62,850 nucleotides of DNA. It comes from an uncultured Clostridium sp. Lineage in GTDB: Bacteria > Bacillota > Clostridia > TANB77 > CAG-508. The notes beneath the pieces were generated by a model. That model worked only from the letters and a program-made list of their open reading frames with translations. It made no database searches and was not told where the DNA came from. The stretch spans positions 1-62,850 of the forward strand of contig USEX01000004.1 of assembly GCA_900553755.1 (NCBI GenBank). The letters run 5' to 3'. Both the position numbers and the translations under genes were made by a program. Numbering within the stretch: position 1 is the first letter of the stretch; every line of letters begins with the position of its first letter. Of the stretch, positions 52,674 to 62,032 are shown piece by piece.

Positions 52674-55061
52674 ATGAAAAATAAAAATGAACTTTCATAC
52701 AAAAAATTAAAAACAACTTGTAACCCAAATATTTTCAATTTTGAAACCACTTCTGATTTAGAACCTATTAGAGGCGGTATTGGTCAAGATAGAGGAATAA
52801 AAGCTTTAGAGTTTGGATTAAATGTTGACATTAATGGATATAACTTATATCTTGAAGGGCCTACAGGTGTTGGCAAAACTATGTACACTAAAAACTATTT
52901 GGATACTATTTCTAAAAAGAAAAAGGTTCCACAAGATTGGTGCTATATATATAACTTTGATAATCCAAACGAGCCAATAGCTTTAAATTTAGCCGCTGGA
53001 CAAGGTAAAGTTTTTAGAGATACTATGGACAGATTTATCAAAGATATCAAAACAGATATTAAACAAACTTTTAATAATGAAGATTTTGAAAAAGAAAAAG
53101 TTCTTATTAAGCAAGAATACGAAGATAAACGTACTGCTTTAATGACAAAATTAAATGAGAAATCTGCTAAGTATGGTTTTCAAGTAAAATCTGCTAATAA
53201 TGGAATCTATATGATGCCTGTTGTTAACGGAAAAACTATTGAGCAAGAAGAGTTTGAAAAATTAGATGATAATGTAAAACAAGAGTATGAAGATAAATCT
53301 TCTATCGTTCAACAACATGTAATGGATGCTATTAGTGAGATCAAATCTATACAGCAAGAATCAGAAAAGAAAGTTAATGAATGGCAATCAAATGTAGCTT
53401 TACTTACAATTAATGCTCATATAAATTATATAAAATCTAATTTTAAAAGAAATAGAAAAATAACAAAATTTTTAGATGATATCAAAAAAGATATTTTAAA
53501 GAATATAGACGCATTTTTAGCTCCTGATGAAAAGGATAATAAAAATTCTATGCAGGGTCCTAAAATTGAAAGCCCTAAACCTTGGCTAAACTATAGAGTT
53601 AATTTATTTGTTGATAACAGTGCTACAGAAGGCGCTCCTGTAATAATGGATTCAAATTATTCATATCCTAATATATTTGGAAAACTAGAATACGAGAATT
53701 ATTATGGAAGTTTAAAAACTGATTATACGATGCTAAAACCTGGACTATTGCATATTGCAAATGGTGGATATATTATATTCCAAGCTGCAGATTTAGTATC
53801 AAATAGTTTATGCTATGAAACGTTAAAAAAAGTTTTAAGAACAAAACAATTAGGAATTGATAATCTAGTAGAACAACGTTCTTCAATGGTTATGGTTTCT
53901 TTAAAGCCTGAGCCTATTCCATTGGATTTAAAAGTAATTTTAATAGGTAACGAAAACATCTACCAAACTCTATTATCAGTTGATTACGATTTTAGAAAAT
54001 TATTCAAGATTAAAGTTGAATTTGAAGATGACGCCCCTATGACATTGGAAAACTCTAATAAACTTGCACGTGTTATAAGTGGTTTCTGTGAAACAGAAGA
54101 TCTTCCCCCACTTGATAAATCTGCCATGAGTAAGATTATTGAGTTTGCTTCTAGGTTATGCAATAATCAAGAAAAATTATCAACACGCTTTAGCGAACTT
54201 ACTCAAATAGTTGGCGAAGCTTGTACTTGGGCAAAATTGGCAAAAGAAAAAGTAGTTACTGCTGAAATTATTAATAAGACCTTGCAAGAGCGAGAAGAAA
54301 GAGTTCAAAAATATAATGAAAAATATATTGAAATGATTACAGATAATACATTACTAATTGATACTTCTGGATATCAAGTTGGTCAAATCAACGGTCTTAC
54401 CGTTCTTAGCATAGGCGATTATGCCTTTGGTTTACCTACTAGAATCACTGCTAGCACTTATGTTGGTAAAAGTGGAATCATAAATATCGAAAGAGAAGTT
54501 GAATTATCTGGCTCATCTCACTCAAAAGGTGTATTAATTCTGAATGGATATTTAGGTGATTTATTTGCACAAGATATGCCTCTTTCATTAACAGCAAGTT
54601 TATGTTTTGAACAATTATATAATGGCGTAGATGGCGATAGTGCTTCAAGTACGGAATTGTATGCTATACTTTCTAGTCTATCTGGAATACCAATTAATCA
54701 ATCAATCGCTGTTACTGGATCAGTTAACCAAAAAGGTGAAATACAACCAATTGGTGGTGTAAACGAAAAAATCGAAGGATTTTTCAAAATATGTAAACTA
54801 CGCGGATTAGATGGTTCTCATGGTGTTATGATACCTGCTCTAAATGAAAAGAATTTAAATTTATCAGATGAAGTTGTTGAGGCTGTAAAAAACAATTTAT
54901 TTCATATTTACGCAATTTCAACAATCGAAGAAGGAATTGAGTTACTTACCGGAGTACCAGCTGGAAGAAAGGATTCAAATGGTAAATTTCCAGCAGGAAG
55001 TATTAATTATCTAGCATATGAAAAACTTAAAAAATTTGCTCAAATTAGCAAAGACAACTAA
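52674..55061 (+). CDS. Lon-like ATP-dependent protease (AAA_32/LonB type)
   Basis: The product is 795 residues; its ATG follows AAGGAGG. An AAA+ domain starts with Walker A EGPTGVGKTMYTKNY. It carries a helical insertion (~120-260, Lys/Glu-rich coiled coil) and the block LLHIANGGYIIFQAADL. The C-terminal Lon protease domain (about 560-780) has the catalytic Ser in GVDGDSASSTELYA and the Lys in GGVNEKIEGFF. There is no N-terminal Lon substrate domain, as in LonB-type enzymes. It degrades damaged or regulatory proteins. It is the last gene of the tsaE operon and ends at a bidirectional terminator. Confidence 0.92.
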   Translation: MKNKNELSYKKLKTTCNPNIFNFETTSDLEPIRGGIGQDRGIKALEFGLNVDINGYNLYLEGPTGVGKTMYTKNYLDTISKKKKVPQDWCYIYNFDNPNEPIALNLAAGQGKVFRDTMDRFIKDIKTDIKQTFNNEDFEKEKVLIKQEYEDKRTALMTKLNEKSAKYGFQVKSANNGIYMMPVVNGKTIEQEEFEKLDDNVKQEYEDKSSIVQQHVMDAISEIKSIQQESEKKVNEWQSNVALLTINAHINYIKSNFKRNRKITKFLDDIKKDILKNIDAFLAPDEKDNKNSMQGPKIESPKPWLNYRVNLFVDNSATEGAPVIMDSNYSYPNIFGKLEYENYYGSLKTDYTMLKPGLLHIANGGYIIFQAADLVSNSLCYETLKKVLRTKQLGIDNLVEQRSSMVMVSLKPEPIPLDLKVILIGNENIYQTLLSVDYDFRKLFKIKVEFEDDAPMTLENSNKLARVISGFCETEDLPPLDKSAMSKIIEFASRLCNNQEKLSTRFSELTQIVGEACTWAKLAKEKVVTAEIINKTLQEREERVQKYNEKYIEMITDNTLLIDTSGYQVGQINGLTVLSIGDYAFGLPTRITASTYVGKSGIINIEREVELSGSSHSKGVLILNGYLGDLFAQDMPLSLTASLCFEQLYNGVDGDSASSTELYAILSSLSGIPINQSIAVTGSVNQKGEIQPIGGVNEKIEGFFKICKLRGLDGSHGVMIPALNEKNLNLSDEVVEAVKNNLFHIYAISTIEEGIELLTGVPAGRKDSNGKFPAGSINYLAYEKLKKFAQISKDN

Positions 55062-55073
55062 TTCTTAATATAT

Positions 55074-55111
55074 AAAAAGAACCTTTGGAGAGCTTTCCAA
55101 AGGTTCTTTTT
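55074..55111. terminator. Bidirectional terminator between the Lon-like and aldolase genes
   Basis: ACCTTTGGA (55081-55089) pairs with TCCAAAGGT (55096-55104), extended by A- and T-runs on the two sides. It lies between convergent genes. Confidence 0.9.
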
Positions 55112-56001
55112 TAGTTTATAGAAGCATTATATATTTTTTCTATTGCAGAATTTAAAGCTTCATCAAATTCTTCTTGTGTTTGTTTTACGTTTAAATCTTG
55201 TAACAATGCTCTTGAGAAGCTTGCAATCATCTTATCATTTTGGGCAAGTAACTCACATGCTTTATCAATTTCATATCCGCCTGATAATGCTACTATTCTT
55301 ACAACAGCATCATAATTATATAAATCTAAATAATGATTTGCTGCTGTTGGAATTGTAAATTTGAACATTATCTTATCTTCTGAATTCCATTTTTCTAGAT
55401 GCTTAATAATTTCATCTTTTAATATTTTTTCACAAAGTTCTTTCTCTGTAGAATGAATATCTACTTCAGGCTCTATTATTGGAACTAATCCATTATCACA
55501 TATTATTTTTGCAAACTCAAATTGTTGGTCTACAATTTGTTTTATTCCTTCTTCATTTGCTTCATAAATTACAGATCTCATTTTTGTTCCAAAAATGTGT
55601 TTTTTATTAGCTTCGTCTAATTCTTCTTTTAACATTGGTATTGGTTTCATTAATTTTACGCCATTATTCTCTTCTTCCAAACCTTTATCTACTTTTAAGA
55701 ATGATACTATTCCTTTTTCTTCCCAAAGATAATCAGCTGTAAATTTTCCATCTACTTCTGACATCATAGTTTTTTCAAAAAGAATTGTGCCTAGAATATG
55801 TTCATTATTAAATACTTTGCTTGTTATTACTCTTTTCCTCATTTCATGGATCAAATTAAACATTTCTTCCTCTGTTGAGTACTCATCTTCATTTATTCCA
55901 TATAATTTTAAAGTTTTTTTACTACTTCCACCACTTTGGTCCAATGCAGCAATAAAACCTCTTCCGTTTTTCATAATTTCATACATCTTTTCATTAATCA
56001 T
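55111..56001 (-). CDS. Class I fructose-bisphosphate aldolase
   Basis: The enzyme splits fructose-1,6-bisphosphate in glycolysis by a Schiff-base lysine, with no metal. The protein is ~296 residues; ATG 56001 has a better distance to GAAAGGA than the ATG at 56010. GFIAALDQSGGSSKKTL, GTILFEKTMM, FLKVDKGL, GLVPIIEPEVDI, KFTIPTAANHYL and IVALSGGY match the short bacterial class I (FdaB-like) group. It is convergent with the Lon-like gene. Confidence 0.92.
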   Translation of the reverse strand: MINEKMYEIMKNGRGFIAALDQSGGSSKKTLKLYGINEDEYSTEEEMFNLIHEMRKRVITSKVFNNEHILGTILFEKTMMSEVDGKFTADYLWEEKGIVSFLKVDKGLEEENNGVKLMKPIPMLKEELDEANKKHIFGTKMRSVIYEANEEGIKQIVDQQFEFAKIICDNGLVPIIEPEVDIHSTEKELCEKILKDEIIKHLEKWNSEDKIMFKFTIPTAANHYLDLYNYDAVVRIVALSGGYEIDKACELLAQNDKMIASFSRALLQDLNVKQTQEEFDEALNSAIEKIYNASIN

Positions 56002-56103
56002 AAGATTCATTTCCTTTCTTTAAAGCTTTATCGTAATTATCTTTATTTTACCAATTATGATTATAATAATACTGTTTAAAATTGTCAATGTTTAATTGCA
56101 AAT

Positions 56104-56147
56104 AAAAAAGAAGGCTTATTTTGTATTTTCTACAAACACCTTCTTTT
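56104..56147 (-). terminator. Terminator after rplS
   Basis: AAAAGAAGG-type sequence (56104-56114) pairs with CCTTCTTTT (56139-56147), with an inner TTGTA/TACAA stem and a T-run on the minus strand. It ends the ylxM-ffh-rpsP-rplS transcription unit. Confidence 0.8.
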
Positions 56148-56154
56148 ATTAAAA

Positions 56155-56625
56155 TTATTCAGCTTTATTTTCTTCTGTAGTAGTCTCTACAGCTGAAGCT
56201 TCTTCAACTACTGGAGTTTCTTCTGTAGCAACTTCATCATTTAAATCTTCTTTTACATTTAAGAATTTAGTTTCGATTTTTGCTCCTACATTTTCCTTTG
56301 TCTTAGCAGCTTTACCTACTCTGTCTCTTAAGTAGTATAGTTTAGCACGTCTAGCCTTTCCTACTCTTACTACCTCTACTTTTTCAACTAATGGTGAATG
56401 TAATAAAAATGTTTTTTCTACACCAACACCATATGCAACTCTTCTTACTGTAAATGTGGCATTTATGCTACCACCTTGTTTCTTAATAACAATTCCTTCA
56501 AATACTTGGATTCTTTCTCTGTTACCTTCTTTAATTCTTTGATGAACTCTTACAGTATCACCAACTTTTAAATAAGGAATCGTATTTTTCAATTGTTCAT
56601 GTTCTATTGATTTTATGATATCCAT
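56155..56625 (-). CDS. rplS: 50S ribosomal protein L19 with acidic C-terminal extension
   Basis: L19 sits at the 30S-50S interface. The first ~115 residues match the family (VGDTVRVHQRIKEGNRERIQVFEG, SFTVRR-like stretch TFTVRRVAYGVGVEKTF, VRVGKARRAKLYYLRDRVGKAAK). The remaining ~40 residues are an acidic Glu/Val/Thr tail (TEETPVVEEASAVETTTEE) not found in standard L19. Similar tails occur in gut Clostridia and their function is unknown. It is last in the operon. Confidence 0.95.
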   Translation of the reverse strand: MDIIKSIEHEQLKNTIPYLKVGDTVRVHQRIKEGNRERIQVFEGIVIKKQGGSINATFTVRRVAYGVGVEKTFLLHSPLVEKVEVVRVGKARRAKLYYLRDRVGKAAKTKENVGAKIETKFLNVKEDLNDEVATEETPVVEEASAVETTTEENKAE

Positions 56626-56640
56626 TGATATTCTCCTTTC

Positions 56641-57351
56641 TTAAATTTTATAATTTTTTATTATATTTTCTGTTTCTGCCATATCTTCTTCATTTAAAAG
56701 ATCCGGTCTTTTTTTTAATGTATTCAATAGAGAATTATTTCTTCTCCATTCTTCTATTTTTTTATGATTTCCAGACTTTAGCACCTCTGGAACTTGTTTC
56801 CCTAAAAATATTTCTGGTCTTGTATATTGAGAATACTCTAACAATCCATTAGAAAAGGATTCTTCTTTAGTCGATTCTTTATTTAAAACCCCTTCTACAT
56901 ATCTACTAACAGAATCAATTAGTACCATCGCTGGCAATTCGCCTCCTGTTAATACATAATCACCTATTGAAATTTCTTCATCTACAATTTCATCTAATAC
57001 TCTTTGGTCCACTCCTTCGTAGTGCCCACATAATAATATTATGTTTTCTATTTTTGATAATTCTTCAACCTTTTTTTGATTTAATTTTTTACCCTGAGGA
57101 GATAAATATATAACTTTTGAATTTTCATGTTTGACAGATTTATATGCATCATACACTACATCTGCTTTCATTACCATTCCCGCTCCTCCACCATATGGAG
57201 TATCATCTACTTTTTTATGCTTGTCTTTTGAAAAATCTCTAATATTTACTAAATTTATACTAATATATTTTTCATTAACAGCTCTTTGTAGGATACTATG
57301 TTTTAATGGTTCAAACATTTCAGGAAATAATGTTAATACTTCAAATTTCAT
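56641..57351 (-). CDS. trmD: tRNA (guanine37-N1)-methyltransferase
   Basis: TrmD adds m1G37 next to the anticodon, which prevents +1 frameshifting at CCN codons. The 236 residues show LTLFPEMFEPLKHSILQRA, DDTPYGGGAGMVMK, the SAM-binding trefoil-knot motifs YLSPQGKKLNQ, LLCGHYEGVDQRV and ISIGDYVLTGGELPAM, and the C-terminal YTRPE and HHK-like region. The frame is intact. Its presence means the CGGA +1 events in this window are not explained by a general loss of TrmD. Confidence 0.96.
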   Translation of the reverse strand: MKFEVLTLFPEMFEPLKHSILQRAVNEKYISINLVNIRDFSKDKHKKVDDTPYGGGAGMVMKADVVYDAYKSVKHENSKVIYLSPQGKKLNQKKVEELSKIENIILLCGHYEGVDQRVLDEIVDEEISIGDYVLTGGELPAMVLIDSVSRYVEGVLNKESTKEESFSNGLLEYSQYTRPEIFLGKQVPEVLKSGNHKKIEEWRRNNSLLNTLKKRPDLLNEEDMAETENIIKNYKI

Positions 57352-57360
57352 TTTTTCTCC

Positions 57361-57870
57361 TTAGTCTAGTAATCCTTTTATTGGATATACTACTATCTTT
57401 TCATTTACTAAATCAATCTCTTTTTTCAAATCTGGAATATTTGGTAATAATATTTGTTTTCCATTATCATCTTTTACAACGTATATATCACAACTTCCGC
57501 TGTTATATATATCAACTAGTTTTCCTAGTTTTTTACCATCGTTTGTATAGACTTCTAATCCTAACAAGTCAGCTATATAATATGTACCTTCTGGAAGCTC
57601 TGTAGCATCTTTTCTATCTATTTTTAAATAGCAATTCCTATACTTTTCTGCTTCTTCGATGGTATCAATTCCTTTTAATTTTAGAATTACCATATTCTTA
57701 TGATAACTTACTTGTTCTATTTGGAATAATTGCAACTGATTTTTCTTATCTATATATATTTGTTTTAATTCATCAAATCTTTTTATGTCATCTGTATATG
57801 GCATTACCTTAACTTGCCCTTTTATACCAAATGTATTTACAATCTGACCAATTTCAAAATATTTTACCAT
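57361..57870 (-). CDS. rimM: 16S rRNA processing protein RimM
   Basis: RimM helps mature the 30S head. The 169 residues have the N-terminal beta-barrel (FEIGQIVNTFGIKGQVKVMPYTDDIKRFDEL) and the C-terminal PRC-barrel (YYIADLLGLEVYTNDGKKLGKL ... LLPNIPDLKKEIDLVNEKIVV). It is ten bases from trmD and khpA, in the conserved Firmicutes order. Confidence 0.95.
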   Translation of the reverse strand: MVKYFEIGQIVNTFGIKGQVKVMPYTDDIKRFDELKQIYIDKKNQLQLFQIEQVSYHKNMVILKLKGIDTIEEAEKYRNCYLKIDRKDATELPEGTYYIADLLGLEVYTNDGKKLGKLVDIYNSGSCDIYVVKDDNGKQILLPNIPDLKKEIDLVNEKIVVYPIKGLLD

Positions 57871-57879
57871 ATCACTTAC

Positions 57880-58113
57880 CTATTCTTCCTCAAATATTAC
57901 TCCCACATTTTTTTGCTCATTTGAAGTAATAGATTTCATTATTGTTCTTATTGCTCTTGCTACTTTTCCTTGTTTACCAATTACTTTTCCCATATCTTCT
58001 TGAGCAACTTTAACTTTTAAAAGTATTCCTTTTTCGTCATCAATTCTTGTTATCTTTACTTCTTCTTTGTTTTCTACAAGATTTTCTATTATTGTTTTTA
58101 ATATTTCTTCCAT
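57880..58113 (-). CDS. khpA: KH-domain RNA-binding protein KhpA
   Basis: The product is 77 residues. A single KH domain carries the motif GKVIGKQGKVARAIRTIMKSI (GxxG loop at GKQG). KhpA binds many RNAs, often with KhpB, and affects cell division and envelope in Gram-positives. It sits between rpsP and rimM as usual. Confidence 0.93.
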   Translation of the reverse strand: MEEILKTIIENLVENKEEVKITRIDDEKGILLKVKVAQEDMGKVIGKQGKVARAIRTIMKSITSNEQKNVGVIFEEE

Positions 58114-58138
58114 ATTATTGTGCCTTTCCTTTAGCTAA

Positions 58139-58372
58139 TTAATTTGCTTTTTCTATTAAAACTTTAACTGTGTCAGTTGGTTTTGCGCCATTTTTTATCC
58201 AGTATTCAACCTTTTCCTTATCTAATTTTATTGTAGCTGGGTCAGTCATTGGATCATATGTTCCAATCTTTTCAACTATTCTTCCATCTCTTGGTGATCT
58301 AGAATCAGCAACAACGATGTGATAGAATGGAGCTTTTTTAGCACCTTGTCTTTGTAATCTTATTTTTACCAT
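58139..58372 (-). CDS. rpsP: 30S ribosomal protein S16
   Basis: The product is 77 residues: VKIRLQRQGAKKAPFYHIVVADSRSPRDGR and IGTYDP are diagnostic of S16. The length is slightly short but typical for this clade. It is downstream of ffh and starts the ribosomal part of the operon. Confidence 0.97.
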   Translation of the reverse strand: MVKIRLQRQGAKKAPFYHIVVADSRSPRDGRIVEKIGTYDPMTDPATIKLDKEKVEYWIKNGAKPTDTVKVLIEKAN

Positions 58373-58451
58373 TTATAATTCACCTCTACTTTCCATTTTG
58401 CATATCTATATATAATTATTTTCAGCTATATATTAGCTTAAATATTTATAA

Positions 58452-59807
58452 CTACATCATTTTCTTTAAATCTTTCGGATCCATATTTTTCATTTGACTC
58501 ATCATTTTTTTCATTGACTTGCTATCTTTCATTTTCTTCATCATTTTTTGAGTCATTTCAAACGATTTCATGAATTTGTTTATTTCTTGAACCGAAGTAC
58601 CGCTACCTTTTGCGATACGTATTCTTCTACTTGCATTCAGTATTTTTGGATTTCTTCTTTCTTTATCTGTCATTGAGCAAATTAATGCTTCTATTCTAAC
58701 AAATTCTTTCTCATCCACTTTTAAATTCTTTATGTCCGCCATTCCAGGAACTAATTTTAACAGTGATGAAAATGAACCCATTTTCTTTACTTGCCTTAAT
58801 TGTGCCAAATAATCATTTAAATCAAATTCCTTTTTTGTTAATTGCTTAGTAAGCTTTTCAGCTTCTTCTGCATTGAATGATTCTTCTGCCTTTTCAATTA
58901 TTGAAAGTACATCACCCATTCCTAATATTCTTGATGCCATTCTATCTGGATAAAATACTTCAAGCTCGCTTAGTTTTTCACCTGTACCAGCAAATTTAAT
59001 TGGTTTACCTGTAACTTTCTTTACTGATAATGCTGCACCACCACGAGTATCACCATCTAATTTAGTTAGTACAACGCCATCTATTCCAAGCGTCTCGTTA
59101 AAGCTTTCTGCAACATTTACTGCATCTTGACCTGTCATAGAATCTACTATTAATAGTATTTCATGTGGATGAACATTTGCTTTTACATTTTTCAACTCAT
59201 TCATCAGTTCTTCATCTATATGAAGTCTACCAGCAGTATCTAATATTACAACATCATTTAATTTAGAGTTTGCAATATTTAATGCTTGCTTTGCTATATG
59301 AACAACATCTTTTGAGTTCTCGTTAGCAAATACAGGAATTCCTAATTGTCCTCCTACAACTTGCAATTGTTTTATTGCCGCTGGTCTATACACATCGCAT
59401 GCTACTAATAATGGCTTTTTTCCTTGCTTTCTTAATAGATTAGCTAACTTTCCTGCTGTTGTAGTTTTACCAGATCCTTGAAGACCAACTAACATAATAA
59501 TTGTTGGTGGGTTTGGGCTAAAATTAATTTTGCTCTCTGTAGTTCCAAGTAGTCCTACAAGTTCATCTTTTACTATTTTTACAACTTGTTGACCTGGAGT
59601 TAATGATTTTAAAACATCTTGCCCTAATGCTTTCTCTTGGATTGTGCTTATAAATTCTTTAACTATTTTATAATTTACATCTGCTTCAAGTAATGCAAGT
59701 TTTACTTCTCTTAGCATTTCTTTTAAGTCTGATTCATTAATTCTTGTTTTTCCTCTTAATCTCTTTGTAAATTCTTGCAATTTAGAAGATAATCCTTCAA
59801 AAGCCAT
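58452..59807 (-). CDS. ffh: Signal recognition particle GTPase Ffh
   Basis: Ffh binds signal sequences of nascent membrane proteins with SRP RNA. The 451 residues include the N domain (SSKLQEFTKRLRGKTRI), the G domain (GLQGSGKTTTAGKLA, DTAGRLHIDEELM, TKLDGDTRGGAAL) and the Met-rich M domain (KSMKKMMSQMKNMDPKDLKKMM). The length is normal. It follows ylxM by 29 bases. No SRP RNA gene is visible nearby. Confidence 0.98.
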   Translation of the reverse strand: MAFEGLSSKLQEFTKRLRGKTRINESDLKEMLREVKLALLEADVNYKIVKEFISTIQEKALGQDVLKSLTPGQQVVKIVKDELVGLLGTTESKINFSPNPPTIIMLVGLQGSGKTTTAGKLANLLRKQGKKPLLVACDVYRPAAIKQLQVVGGQLGIPVFANENSKDVVHIAKQALNIANSKLNDVVILDTAGRLHIDEELMNELKNVKANVHPHEILLIVDSMTGQDAVNVAESFNETLGIDGVVLTKLDGDTRGGAALSVKKVTGKPIKFAGTGEKLSELEVFYPDRMASRILGMGDVLSIIEKAEESFNAEEAEKLTKQLTKKEFDLNDYLAQLRQVKKMGSFSSLLKLVPGMADIKNLKVDEKEFVRIEALICSMTDKERRNPKILNASRRIRIAKGSGTSVQEINKFMKSFEMTQKMMKKMKDSKSMKKMMSQMKNMDPKDLKKMM

Positions 59808-59836
59808 ATTTTAAACCTCCACTCTTTTCATTTGAA

Positions 59837-60187
59837 CTATACATTTAAAGATACTAATTCTTTTTTTACATTTTCTAATATTTTTTCTACTTTTTTATCT
59901 GAAGAAGCATTAGTAATTTTGTTAAGTTCTCCTAAGATGTTTTGAATTAGTTTCTCTTGATTTACTGTTTTTTTCATAATTCCTAACTTCTTTTCGTAAT
60001 CCAGAAGCTTATTTTCCCCTTTCCTTACTATGTCATTTACAGCTTGCCTTGTTATATTGTTATTTTCGGCAATTTCTGATAAAGATAAATCATCATTGAA
60101 GTAATTATTTAATATGCTATATTGCTTCTTTGTTAAAAGGTTAGCATATATATCACATAAAATTCCAATCTCTATTTTTCTTTCCAT
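59837..60187 (-). CDS. ylxM: SRP-associated HTH protein YlxM
   Basis: The product is 116 residues. A sigma-70-like HTH (LTKKQYSILNNYFNDDLSLSEIAENNNITRQAVNDIVRKGENKL) is typical of YlxM/p13 proteins, which modulate SRP in Gram-positives. The C-terminal part is a short helical extension. It starts at ATG 60187 behind GAGGTG, first gene after the promoter at 60223-60251. Confidence 0.93.
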   Translation of the reverse strand: MERKIEIGILCDIYANLLTKKQYSILNNYFNDDLSLSEIAENNNITRQAVNDIVRKGENKLLDYEKKLGIMKKTVNQEKLIQNILGELNKITNASSDKKVEKILENVKKELVSLNV

Positions 60188-60222
60188 ATTTTCACCTCAA
60201 ATTCAATATGTAATGCTTATAT

Positions 60223-60251
60223 ACTTTACACCATTTTTATTGATTTGTCAA
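60223..60251 (-). promoter_or_regulatory. SigA-type promoter for the ylxM-ffh-rpsP-rplS operon
   Basis: On the minus strand a perfect TTGACA (60251-60246) and TAAAGT (60228-60223) are 17 bases apart, about 35 bases before the ylxM ATG. Confidence 0.65.
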
Positions 60252-60291
60252 GTACTTTTACATTATATTTTTCTTTTTATACCGTTTTCAG

Positions 60292-61182
60292 TTAGAAACT
60301 TCTAGAAGATCCTCCTCCACCTGACGATCCACCACCGCCAAATGATCCTCCTCCCGATGAACCACCACCAAAAGAGCTTCCTCCGCCTCCGTAGAATACG
60401 CCTCCTTTACCTGAAAAAAAGCTTGCAATTAATATAAAGAAGCTAATAAAGGCTATATAAATAAATATTAATTCGCTAGTAGCTATTGCTAGTATTATAC
60501 TTCCACTTAACAAAATAGCAGATATAATCCTCGTTATTTTTTTTGCTTTTTTTCCAAAAAGCGGTATTATAACCATAGAAGCAATAAAGATAAAAGAAAT
60601 GACTCCGGAATTAAAATTTTGAATGTCATCATTTTTCACTTTCACTGGCTCTATACTTCCATCCACACTTATACCGTACTCTTGCTTTACCTCTTCTAAT
60701 ATTGCATTGTAACCATTCTTTATTCCCTCTTGCCAATTATTCTCTTTATAATATGGAATCATATAGTTGTCTTGAATTCGACCTGTTTTAGCATCATTTA
60801 ATGCTCCTTCTAAACCATATCCAACTTCTATTTTAGATTTTCTATCATTGATAGAAAGTAATATTAAAACACCATTATTTTTCGTCTTATTGCCTATTCC
60901 GTATTGTCTAAATAATTCATTGGCATATTCTTCGATTTCTTTTCCCTCTAAACTATTAACCGTTACTACAACAATTTGTGCACCCGTTTGTGAGTTTAAA
61001 GATTTGTTAGTGGAAATGATATAATTTTCTAAGTCATAATCTAATACATTCGCCGAATCATTTACATAGAATTCCCTAGTTTGCCTTACAACAGCTTCTG
61101 TTTTCGTATTAGGTATACAAAGAAGAATTAATATACTCAAAATAATATATCTTATATATTTAAAAATTTTTTTACCTCTCAT
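60292..61182 (-). CDS. TPM-domain membrane protein (YgcG family)
   Basis: The product is 296 residues. A signal/anchor helix (IRYIILSILILLCIPNTKTEA) is followed by an extracytoplasmic TPM domain (FYVNDSANVLDYDLENYII, VVVTVNSLEGKEIEEYANELF, GVLILLSINDRKSKIEVGYGLEGAL). Two or three membrane helices follow, then a Gly/Ser-rich tail. TPM proteins are poorly understood and often accompany LemA. It is transcribed from the same side as lemA with a 62-base gap. Confidence 0.88.
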   Translation of the reverse strand: MRGKKIFKYIRYIILSILILLCIPNTKTEAVVRQTREFYVNDSANVLDYDLENYIISTNKSLNSQTGAQIVVVTVNSLEGKEIEEYANELFRQYGIGNKTKNNGVLILLSINDRKSKIEVGYGLEGALNDAKTGRIQDNYMIPYYKENNWQEGIKNGYNAILEEVKQEYGISVDGSIEPVKVKNDDIQNFNSGVISFIFIASMVIIPLFGKKAKKITRIISAILLSGSIILAIATSELIFIYIAFISFFILIASFFSGKGGVFYGGGGSSFGGGSSGGGSFGGGGSSGGGGSSRSF

Positions 61183-61243
61183 ATTATTAATAAATTAGAA
61201 GTTATTTATATAACTCCTAATTTTCTCCTTTATAATCAAATTT

Positions 61244-61810
61244 TTAATCAAATGAAACATTTGGTACATCCTTGCTTGATTCACTTGCTTCAAAGTATGT
61301 TGCTGCATCAAATCCAAACATATTTGCTAAAATATTCTTTGGAAATTTTTTTATTGATACATTATATGTTTTTACTGCTTCATTATAATCTCTTCTAGCT
61401 ACTGCAATTCTATTTTCTGTACCACTTAGTTCATCTGCAAGTTGTGTATAATTTGAAGATGATTTTAAGTCCGGATAATTTTCAATAACCACTAATAAAT
61501 TAGATAAGGCTTGTGAGATTTCATTGTTTGCTGCTATTTTTTCATCTGTTGAAGATGCATTTAAATATTTTGTTCTTGCGCTTGTCACCTTATCTATAAC
61601 CTCTGTTTCATGGTTCGTATACCCTTTTACTGTATTTACTAAATTTGGAATTAAATCCGCTCTTCTTTGCAACGATATATCTAGATTAGAATATGCTGTG
61701 TCCACAGCTTCTCTATTTGCTACCATTCCATTGTAGCTTCCAGCAACTATTCCAGCTATTAAGCCTAAGATTAAAATAATTATAATTACTATACTTAAAA
61801 ATTTTTTCAT
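61244..61810 (-). CDS. lemA: LemA-family membrane protein
   Basis: The product is 188 residues. An N-terminal helix (FLSIVIIIILILGLIAGIV) and a long alpha-helical bundle (VDTAYSNLDISLQRRADLIPNLVNTVKGYTNHE, ENYPDLKSSSNYTQLADELSGTENRIAVARRDYNEAVK) are diagnostic of LemA. The function is unknown but conserved next to TPM proteins. It is first of the pair and precedes the TPM gene. Confidence 0.93.
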   Translation of the reverse strand: MKKFLSIVIIIILILGLIAGIVAGSYNGMVANREAVDTAYSNLDISLQRRADLIPNLVNTVKGYTNHETEVIDKVTSARTKYLNASSTDEKIAANNEISQALSNLLVVIENYPDLKSSSNYTQLADELSGTENRIAVARRDYNEAVKTYNVSIKKFPKNILANMFGFDAATYFEASESSKDVPNVSFD

Positions 61811-61994
61811 ATTAATTCTCCTTCATTCATTTTTTGCTATTATATATTATTGAATTTCATTTTGCAATAATTTAAAGTAAAAAAAGAAATATCGTAAATT
61901 TTCATTTGAATTTTCATTTTATATAAAAAAACTGGTATAATATTAATATGTTTTCTTATAGTAAATGAAGAATATATAAGATTTGTTTCAAAGG

Positions 61995-62032
61995 AAAACA
62001 AGACATGGTTTTAAGTACTTATGTCTTGTTTT
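61995..62032. terminator. Bidirectional terminator near the small regulated gene
   Basis: AAAACAAGACAT (61995-62006) pairs with ATGTCTTGTTTT (62021-62032). On the minus strand it overlaps the last codons of the gene at 62011-62223. The 61811-61990 stretch to its left holds no gene I can support. Confidence 0.8.
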
